Part shown: positions 1 through 6,935 of the stretch, one piece after another
Numbering within the stretch: position 1 is the first letter of the stretch
How the letters are laid out: every line of letters starts with the position of its first letter
Source of the DNA: Actinoplanes liguriensis
Lineage (GTDB): Bacteria > Actinomycetota > Actinomycetes > Mycobacteriales > Micromonosporaceae
Direction: 5' to 3'
NCBI GenBank assembly: GCA_000715855.1
Contig: KL571236.1
Coordinates: 61,749-68,683, forward strand
DNA: 6,935 bases
Position numbers and translations under genes: made by a program
Notes under the pieces: model-generated
What the model was told of the DNA's origin: nothing
Databases searched by the model: none
What the model saw: the letters and a program-made list of their open reading frames with translations, nothing else

Positions 1-21
1 AGAGATGTGTATAAGAGACAG
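1..21. other. Nextera/Tn5 mosaic-end adapter at contig edge (artefact)
   Basis: Bases 3-21 read AGATGTGTATAAGAGACAG, identical to the 19-bp Tn5 mosaic end used in Nextera library adapters. This is untrimmed sequencing adapter, not organism DNA. The two bases before it (AG) match neither adapter arm fully. Open frames that begin inside it, with N-termini reading MCIRDR or MYKRQ, are spurious. Real genomic sequence starts at about base 22, so the genuine sequence downstream of the uvrA stop is only about 9 bases long here. Confidence 0.96.
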
Positions 22-30
22 GGGTTGTTC

Positions 31-3000
<2,970 letters not shown>

Positions 3001-3006
3001 TACTAG

Positions 3007-3013
3007 CCTCTCC
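3007..3013 (-). promoter_or_regulatory. uvrA ribosome binding site deciding the start
   Basis: On the minus strand GGAGAGG lies 6 bases before GTG 3000. The alternative in-frame GTG at 3042 has no purine-rich stretch before it. This site fixes the start used for uvrA and shortens the maximal open frame by 14 codons. Confidence 0.8.
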
Positions 3014-3026
3014 GTACAGGTGTTTG
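3013..3026. promoter_or_regulatory. Candidate LexA/SOS box proximal to uvrA
   Basis: CGTACAGGTGTTTG matches the actinobacterial SOS-box pattern CGAAC-RNRY-GTTYG at every position except one (T for A in the left half). It begins 13 bases upstream of the uvrA GTG and abuts the Shine-Dalgarno. uvrA is a classic DNA-damage-inducible gene, which makes a LexA operator plausible here. The site was matched by eye against a remembered consensus, and binding is not shown. If transcription starts near 3034, this box lies just downstream of the start point. Confidence 0.5.
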
Positions 3027-3040
3027 AAAGCAGACGAGCC

Positions 3041-3063
3041 ACTCTAGTCCGAACAAGTGTGCC
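3041..3063 (-). promoter_or_regulatory. Candidate uvrA promoter -10 with a second, weaker SOS-like box
   Basis: On the minus strand TAGAGT (3046-3041) fits the actinobacterial TANNNT -10 pattern. Just upstream, 3050-3063 reads CGAACAAGTGTGCC on the plus strand, with one perfect SOS half-site (CGAAC) and a degenerate second half (8 of 10 palindrome positions). The box would sit in the -10/-35 spacer, where a repressor blocks polymerase. No convincing -35 hexamer is seen at 17-18 bases. Transcription would start near 3034. Confidence 0.35.
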
Positions 3064-3116
3064 AACGTCGACTCGCCACTCCAGGGTCCGTCGTTCCCAT
3101 GGCTCACGCCACGCAG

Positions 3117-3139
3117 ACCCTAGCGAGGGGGTACGACAT
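3117..3139 (-). promoter_or_regulatory. Possible RecA-NDp/PafBC-type damage promoter
   Basis: On the minus strand ATGTCGTAC, an 8-base gap and TAGGGT resemble the mycobacterial LexA-independent DNA-damage promoter TTGTCRGTG-N8-TANNNT. The core TGTC plus R, the exact 8-base gap and the TANNNT hexamer match. The last three bases of the upstream element and its first base do not. It points toward uvrA and would give a leader of roughly 110 bases. Gene role and spacing make it worth noting, but the partial match could be chance. Confidence 0.3.
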
Positions 3140-3198
3140 TTTTCGTCGGCCCAGGCACAGCGCCTGTCACATGGCGGACATTCCCGCAGAACGGACCT

Positions 3199-3228
3199 TG
3201 GAACCTCACTCCTGAGAGTGAGGTTCCA
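3199..3228 (-). terminator. Hairpin terminator overlapping the stop codon of the membrane protein gene
   Basis: GGAACCTCACTC (3200-3211), loop CTGA, GAGTGAGGTTCC (3216-3227) is a perfect 12-bp inverted repeat, extended to 13 bp by the flanking T/A. The TGA stop of the minus-strand gene (3208-3206) lies inside the stem, so the last codons encode the other arm. The bases after it on the minus strand are not T-rich, as is common for actinobacterial terminators. It isolates the gene from uvrA downstream. Confidence 0.7.
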
Positions 3229-5029
3229 CCACCCAGATCTCGACCCCGCCCACCGATTTCGACTGGCCCAGCGCGTCGACCAGCGTGGCGCGCAACACGT
3301 TCGCGTTCTTCGCCTGGGGCACCAGCACCACGACCGCGGCCTTCCAGTACGTCAGGTCGTCGGCGATCCGCTTGCGGTCGGAGTCGGTCAGGTACGGCTC
3401 GACCCCGGTCAACTGCACACGGACCAGCAGGTCGTTGGTGAACCGCGCGGGCGCCCGCCACGACCCGGTGTCGTCGGCCGGCGGGTCGGCCGGGCCCATG
3501 AAGTAGCCCCGGGGCACCGCGAAGTCCAGGTTCTCCAGGGTCGCCCAGCGCTGCCCGGTCCGCCCGTAGGTCACCTCGGGCAGGGGCACCGGCACCAGGG
3601 TCCGGCCCGCCGGCACGTACTGCTTCCAGATTCCCGCGGTCAGGAACTCCGGCAGCGGGTCGCCCTGGACCACCGGCAACGGCTTCGGGATGAGCGGGAC
3701 CAGCGCGAGCGCCATCCCGATCCAGAACCGCCGGCGGCGTTGCGGGGTGAGCACGCCCACCCGGTCGGCGGCCAGCGCCAGCAGCAGGCCGGCGATCGTG
3801 GCCGGGACCATGGCGAACCGGGAGACGCTCACCAGATCGATCACCGGCAGGTGCGCCACCAGGGCGAACGGCATCGGGATCGACGTGTGGAAGCCGGCCA
3901 CCTGCAGCCTCGGGCCGAACGAGATGATCAGCAGCACCAGCCCGGCGATCGCGGTGGCCCGGGCCGCCGCCGAGCGCCACAGCATCCGCGCCGCCACCAC
4001 GATCATCACCAGGCCGAACGGGCCCCAGAACGTGTTGTCCTCGGTCGCGCTCAGGCTCAGCCGGCGCGACACCGGGCCGATCCCGGCCAGCGACTGCCGC
4101 GGGTAGGCGGCCCCCGACAGCAGGTCGGTGACGATCTTGTCGGGCTCGAACGGCTGACCGTGATAGTGGCCGTCACCGAAGAACTGGTACCACAACGGGT
4201 ACGCCACCAGCGCCAGCGCGAACCCGCCGGCCACCGCCAGCCCGCCCGCGAACCGCGCGGCCACCTCGCGGACCTCCCTCGGGCGCATGATCGTGTACGC
4301 GATCACGAACACCCCGAGCGTCAACGCGACGAAGAGCAGCGTCTCCTCGTTGATGAAGATCTGCAGCACGATCAGCAGGCCCAGGAGCAGCCCGCCGCGC
4401 AGCGCCCGCCCCGGCTCGCGCAGCCGCAGCACCTGCCACACGATGAACGGCACCAGATACTGATTGACGAAGTTCACATGCCCGGCGGCGTGCGAGATCA
4501 TCATCGGCGCGAAGCCGCACCAGGCCGCACCGATCGCGGCCGCCACCCGGCTGCGGACCAGGCGCCGGGCGAGCAACCAATACCACGCGGCGGCGGTGCC
4601 GGCCAGGCCGAGCGTGATCAGCAGGGCGATCGAGACGCCGCCGCCGAGGAAGTGGGTGACCGGGGCGAGCGGCAGGCTGAGCGCCAGGATCGCGGTGTTC
4701 GCCATCATGTTGACGCCGACGGGCGCGTTCAGGTTGCTCTCGAAGAACAGCGGGGCGCCGTCGAAGATCACCCGCTCGCCGTGCGCCAGCATGAGCAGGA
4801 AGATGCCGTGATCGTCCTTGTTGCCGGCGAGGACGCGCCCGTTCGGGTCGATCCACAGCTGGATCATCACCAGGACGGCCAGTGCCAGGAAGCTCAGCAG
4901 GACCCAGAGGTCGAACCTCCGCCACCCGGAGAACCCGTTCCGGGTCTCGGTGACGACCGTCTCGTCCCGCTCCTGCACCATTTCTTCCGCCGCACGCACC
5001 GGCCGGATTCTGCCAGAGGCGTGCGACAT
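3206..5029 (-). CDS. Polytopic membrane protein, putative GT-C-type glycosyltransferase
   Basis: The longest form has 607 residues. After a hydrophilic N-terminus (about 1-37) come about 10-12 hydrophobic segments, roughly at 41-59, 111-128, 132-155, 162-178, 190-202, 212-225, 230-247, 261-282, 336-349, 358-371, 404-421 and 435-448. A soluble C-terminal domain of about 155 residues (450-607) follows, probably outside the membrane. The first large loop (60-110) carries KDDHG at 71-75 and [11 protein letters not shown] at 101-111; AAGHVNF follows at 181-187. This matches my memory of a group of large, poorly characterised actinobacterial membrane proteins annotated as glycosyltransferases. GT-C enzymes use polyprenyl-phosphate sugars and an acidic residue in the first outer loop; D72 or D73 would be candidates here. 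The substrate is unknown. The start is uncertain: ATG 5029 has only GGGTG one base upstream. ATG 4981 or GTG 4978 (GGAAG five bases before the latter) would give about 590 residues with all membrane segments. The gene is flanked by hairpins, so it is probably its own transcription unit. Confidence 0.7.
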   Translation of the reverse strand: MSHASGRIRPVRAAEEMVQERDETVVTETRNGFSGWRRFDLWVLLSFLALAVLVMIQLWIDPNGRVLAGNKDDHGIFLLMLAHGERVIFDGAPLFFESNLNAPVGVNMMANTAILALSLPLAPVTHFLGGGVSIALLITLGLAGTAAAWYWLLARRLVRSRVAAAIGAAWCGFAPMMISHAAGHVNFVNQYLVPFIVWQVLRLREPGRALRGGLLLGLLIVLQIFINEETLLFVALTLGVFVIAYTIMRPREVREVAARFAGGLAVAGGFALALVAYPLWYQFFGDGHYHGQPFEPDKIVTDLLSGAAYPRQSLAGIGPVSRRLSLSATEDNTFWGPFGLVMIVVAARMLWRSAAARATAIAGLVLLIISFGPRLQVAGFHTSIPMPFALVAHLPVIDLVSVSRFAMVPATIAGLLLALAADRVGVLTPQRRRRFWIGMALALVPLIPKPLPVVQGDPLPEFLTAGIWKQYVPAGRTLVPVPLPEVTYGRTGQRWATLENLDFAVPRGYFMGPADPPADDTGSWRAPARFTNDLLVRVQLTGVEPYLTDSDRKRIADDLTYWKAAVVVLVPQAKNANVLRATLVDALGQSKSVGGVEIWVVEPHSQE

Positions 5030-5046
5030 TCACCCAAAGCAGAAGC

Positions 5047-5097
5047 ACCCCTTCCCGGTACGACGTGAGCAGGCCCACGCCGTACCGCGGAAAGGGT
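5047..5097 (-). terminator. Long hairpin terminator after rsgA
   Basis: The hairpin begins 3 bases after the rsgA stop on the minus strand. Pairings: 5047-5055 with 5089-5097 (8 of 9 pairs, a C/A mismatch at 5051/5093, and C5088 bulged); CGGTACG 5056-5062 with CGTACCG 5081-5087 (perfect 7 bp); a one-base mismatch; CGTG 5064-5067 with CACG 5076-5079; loop 5068-5075. That is about 19 pairs in 51 bases. The following minus-strand stretch (GCTTCTGCTTTGG) is moderately T-rich. It fills most of the 71-base gap between rsgA and the membrane protein gene, which probably limits co-transcription. Confidence 0.72.
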
Positions 5098-5100
5098 CTC

Positions 5101-6132
5101 TCAATGCTGACGGCGACGCGGCGCCGTGGCCAGGCGCACCGACCGTCGCCTGCTCTCCACCGCGACCTCGCGGCGCAGCTTGCGCCAGCTCGCCAGCCGG
5201 CGCGGGGGCAGGGACCCGTCGGCGAGCGCGGCCTGCACGGCGCACCCCGGCTCGGACTCGTGCCCGCAGTCGTCGAAGCGGCAGTGCCCGGCGATCTCGA
5301 TCACGTCGGCGAACGCCCGGTCGAGCCCGCCCTCGGTGTCCAGCAGGCCGACGCCCCGGATGCCCGGGGTGTCGATCACCCCGCCGCCACCGGGGACGGT
5401 GACCAGATTGCGGAACGCCGTGGTGTGCCGGCCCTTGCCGTCCGCGTCGCGGATCGCCTGCACGGGCATCACCGACGTCCCGGCGAGCGCGTTGGCCAGC
5501 GTCGACTTGCCGGCCCCGGAACGACCGAGCAGGGCCAGCGTGCGGCCCGGCGCGACCAGCTCGCGCAGTCGGTCCAGGCCGGCGCCGCGTTGCACGCTGA
5601 CCGGGAACACCGGCACGTCCGGGGCGAGGCGGGCGAGCTGCCGGGCCACCGCCTCCGGGTCACGGGCGGTGTCGCTCTTGGTGAGCACCAGCACCGGGTC
5701 GGCGCCGGACTCCCAGGCGAGGGCGAGCAACCGTTCGACGCGGGCGTCGTTCGGCTCGGGGAAGATCGGCTCGACCACCGCGACGGTGTCCATGTTGGCG
5801 GCGAGCACCTGGCCGGAGGAGTCCTTGTCGGCGGTCCGGCGGATCAGGGTGGTGCGCCGGGGCAGCACCAGTTCGAGGGTGACCCGGCGGTCGGGCCAGG
5901 TGCGGAGCACCACCCAGTCGCCGGAGCACGGCAGCAGGGACGGGTCGCGGGCGGCCTCGAGCAGCGCGTTCCCGCCCAGGCCGGCGCGGGTCACACCGTC
6001 CGCGGTGAGCACGGTGCTGACGCCACGGTCGGCGCGCAGGACCCGCCCGGGGACGGTGTCGGAACGGTCATAAGGTCGGAACGTGGATACAAAGGTCTCG
6101 TCCCAGCCGAGCTGGGACAGGTCGAACGACAT
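5101..6132 (-). CDS. rsgA: RsgA, ribosome small subunit-dependent GTPase A
   Basis: Circularly permuted GTPase that binds the 30S subunit late in its maturation and checks the decoding centre; GTP hydrolysis is stimulated by the subunit. It has 343 residues, the usual length. An N-terminal OB-fold (about 25-90, with PGRVLRADRG and GDWVVL) is followed by GTPase motifs in the permuted order that defines the family: G4 TKSD 151-154, G5 region VSVQRGAGLDRL 178-189, G1 GRSGAGKST 203-211, G2 GRHTT 234-238, G3 DTPG 254-257. The C-terminal zinc site is C284-x4-C289-x-H291-x5-C297. G4 has T instead of N, a common variant in RsgA. The ATG at 6132 has AAGGG eight bases upstream, and the N-terminus SFDLSQLGW fits the family. 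The stop TGA is at 5103-5101 with a hairpin right after it. A possible in-frame leader ORF ends 12 bases before the start codon. Confidence 0.95.
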   Translation of the reverse strand: MSFDLSQLGWDETFVSTFRPYDRSDTVPGRVLRADRGVSTVLTADGVTRAGLGGNALLEAARDPSLLPCSGDWVVLRTWPDRRVTLELVLPRRTTLIRRTADKDSSGQVLAANMDTVAVVEPIFPEPNDARVERLLALAWESGADPVLVLTKSDTARDPEAVARQLARLAPDVPVFPVSVQRGAGLDRLRELVAPGRTLALLGRSGAGKSTLANALAGTSVMPVQAIRDADGKGRHTTAFRNLVTVPGGGGVIDTPGIRGVGLLDTEGGLDRAFADVIEIAGHCRFDDCGHESEPGCAVQAALADGSLPPRRLASWRKLRREVAVESRRRSVRLATAPRRRQH

Positions 6133-6144
6133 TTTCTGAACCCT

Positions 6145-6207
6145 TTACGGTCGAGAAGCGGGGGCGGAGGCCCCCGGGTGAAGGGACGCTGCAACGACGA
6201 CAAACAC
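6145..6207 (-). CDS. Possible 20-codon leader peptide upstream of rsgA
   Basis: GTG at 6207-6205 is preceded by GGAGGAGGTGAGG, which contains AGGAGGTGA, complementary over nine bases to the 3' end of 16S rRNA, with 5 bases to the GTG. The frame encodes MFVVVAASLHPGASAPASRP and stops at TAA (6147-6145). The stop overlaps the start of the rsgA Shine-Dalgarno (TAAAGGG) and lies 12 bases before the rsgA ATG, in the same frame. The peptide has no recognisable domain. It could act through translational coupling or as a regulatory leader. It could also be a chance short frame, but the ribosome binding site is stronger than that of any other gene in this window. Function is unknown. Confidence 0.45.
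   Translation of the reverse strand: MFVVVAASLHPGASAPASRP
6159..6176 (-). promoter_or_regulatory. Hairpin in the rsgA 5' leader
   Basis: CGGGGGC (6159-6165) and GCCCCCG (6170-6176) form a perfect 7-bp G/C stem with a four-base loop, inside the leader ORF and 26 bases before the rsgA ATG. On the minus-strand RNA its loop and flank (CCUCCGC, 6170-6164) are also complementary to GCGGAGG (6225-6219) at the upstream ribosome binding site. Two exclusive folds are therefore possible: the local hairpin, or sequestration of that site. Confidence 0.45.
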
Positions 6208-6210
6208 GTG

Positions 6211-6223
6211 CCTCACCTCCTCC
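6211..6223 (-). promoter_or_regulatory. Exceptionally strong Shine-Dalgarno in the rsgA leader
   Basis: On the minus strand the sequence is GGAGGAGGTGAGG, including AGGAGGTGA, a nine-base match to the anti-Shine-Dalgarno of 16S rRNA. It lies 5 bases from GTG 6207 and about 85 bases upstream of the rsgA ATG, too far to serve rsgA directly. It is the main reason for proposing the leader ORF. Confidence 0.6.
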
Positions 6224-6311
6224 GCGGGTTCGATCAAAGCGGCGCGTCTTGGAGCCGACGGTACGGTCCGGTTCAGCGCAGCGAAAGTGAATTCCCCGGG
6301 CCCGTGGACGC

Positions 6312-6327
6312 TAATGTTCTTTTCGTG
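6312..6327 (+). promoter_or_regulatory. Candidate -10 element and leaderless start
   Basis: TAATGT at 6312-6317 fits the -10 consensus TANNNT and is followed by 7 bases before GTG 6325-6327. Transcription would then begin at or next to the start codon. No Shine-Dalgarno is visible before this GTG. Leaderless mRNAs with GTG or ATG starts are common in actinobacteria. The -35 region (about 6287-6293, GTGAATT) is weak. Confidence 0.55.
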
Positions 6328-6935
6328 ACGATCGACCCGCTGGTCCTGATGACCGACGTGGAGCAGGCCACCGAAAACCTGCTGCGGGCCGCCGCGGAGC
6401 TGGACGACGCCGTGATCGGCGAGCCGTCCGCGCTGCCCGGCTGGACCGTGGGGCATGTGCTCACCCACCTCGCGCGCAACGCCGAGGCCTATACGAATCT
6501 GCTGGTCTGGGCGCGCACCGGGGTGGAGACCCCGGCCTACGCGTCGCCCGAGGCGCGGAACGCGGCGATCGAGGCCGGCTCGGGACGCCCCCTGGCCGAG
6601 CAGATCGCCGACCTGCGGGCCGCGCACGAGCGGTTCGCCGACGCGGCCGCGTCGATGCCGGCCGCCGCCTGGACGTTCCGCTATCCGTCGATCGTCCCGT
6701 CCGCGGCCGTGGTGCCGTGGGCCCGGCTGCGCGAGGTCGAGGTGCACCACGTCGACCTGGGCCGCGGCTACACCCCGGCGGACTGGTCCGACGCGTTCGC
6801 GCTGCGGCTGCTCCGTGAGATCGCCGGCGACCTGCCCGGCTCGGCGCCCGCGATGGTGCTGCACCCGGCCGGGGTGGAGCACCCGATCCCGATCGGCGCG
6901 CCCGCCGCGAACGCTCCGGCGATCGGCGGGCCCAC
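6325..6935 (+). CDS. Mycothiol-dependent maleylpyruvate isomerase family protein (partial, 3' end missing)
   Basis: The open frame runs from GTG 6325 past the window end, giving 203 codons; the C-terminus is absent. It belongs to the DinB-like MDMPI family (often labelled TIGR03083), whose characterised member isomerises maleylpyruvate to fumarylpyruvate with mycothiol as cofactor. Many relatives have unknown substrates, so the exact reaction is not assigned. Family features seen: LPGWTVGHVLTHLARNAEAY at residues 37-56 with H48 at the first metal-ligand position, and LREVEVHHVDLG at 135-146 with E137 and H141 in the E-x3-H ligand spacing. The metal-binding triad therefore appears intact. An in-frame ATG at 6349 is an alternative start, but it lacks a ribosome binding site; the GTG fits a leaderless start. 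The gene is divergent from rsgA across 192 bases. I recall such genes close to uvrA in actinomycetes, which fits this locus. Confidence 0.88.
   Translation, partial: MTIDPLVLMTDVEQATENLLRAAAELDDAVIGEPSALPGWTVGHVLTHLARNAEAYTNLLVWARTGVETPAYASPEARNAAIEAGSGRPLAEQIADLRAAHERFADAAASMPAAAWTFRYPSIVPSAAVVPWARLREVEVHHVDLGRGYTPADWSDAFALRLLREIAGDLPGSAPAMVLHPAGVEHPIPIGAPAANAPAIGGP

Noticed and set aside
3133..3148. Short inverted repeat CGAC/GTCG with a T-rich loop.
   Set aside because: Only four base pairs, with no associated T-tract or gene end, so it cannot be distinguished from chance.
6219..6240. GGGTTCGATC resembling the T-arm of a tRNA.
   Set aside because: The flanks do not pair to form a T-stem, and no acceptor, D or anticodon arms can be found on either side.
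6289..6303. Adjacent EcoRI, SmaI and ApaI recognition sites resembling a cloning polylinker.
   Set aside because: The flanking sequence matches no vector I recognise, the SmaI and ApaI sites overlap and are frequent in high-GC DNA, and the surrounding promoter and gene are continuous. Chance is the simpler explanation.
6145..6882. A 245-codon minus-strand frame opposite the isomerase-family gene.
   Set aside because: The plus strand has clear MDMPI motifs over this stretch. Only the last 20 codons of the minus frame, after the strong ribosome binding site, are worth keeping as a possible leader ORF.

Overview
The window looks like the end of an assembled contig from a high-GC actinomycete. 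A Micromonosporaceae-like organism (Actinoplanes or Micromonospora relatives) is plausible, but the sequence alone does not prove the family. The support is very high GC with G/C-rich third codon positions, GTG starts, a UvrA of the actinobacterial type with a variant first zinc site, a mycothiol-dependent enzyme family member (mycothiol is an actinobacterial thiol), and what looks like a leaderless mRNA start.

Layout, left to right. Bases 1-21 are sequencing adapter (Nextera/Tn5 mosaic end), not genome. Bases 31-3000 (minus) are a complete uvrA for the nucleotide-excision-repair damage sensor. Bases 3001-3205 hold the uvrA control region, with two LexA/SOS-box-like palindromes, a -10-like hexamer and a more distant element resembling the LexA-independent RecA-NDp/PafBC promoter. 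Bases 3206-5029 (minus) encode a polytopic membrane protein resembling GT-C glycosyltransferases; a perfect hairpin overlaps its stop codon. A long hairpin at 5047-5097 separates it from rsgA (5101-6132, minus), the circularly permuted GTPase of 30S subunit maturation. Bases 6133-6324 are a divergent intergenic region. It contains a possible 20-codon leader ORF with an extremely strong ribosome binding site in front of rsgA, and a candidate leaderless promoter for the last gene. Bases 6325-6935 (plus) are the start of a mycothiol-dependent maleylpyruvate-isomerase-family gene that runs off the window.

How the genes work together: no single pathway is evident. uvrA is DNA repair, rsgA is ribosome assembly, the membrane protein is probably envelope glycosylation, and the last gene is thiol-dependent metabolism or detoxification. 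The hairpins suggest that the three minus-strand genes are mostly separate transcription units. I see no mobile element, CRISPR array, RNA gene or phage gene. The most interesting part is the rsgA leader (6145-6225), where a near-ideal Shine-Dalgarno, a short ORF and two mutually exclusive RNA pairings coincide. It is a candidate regulatory leader, not a demonstrated system.
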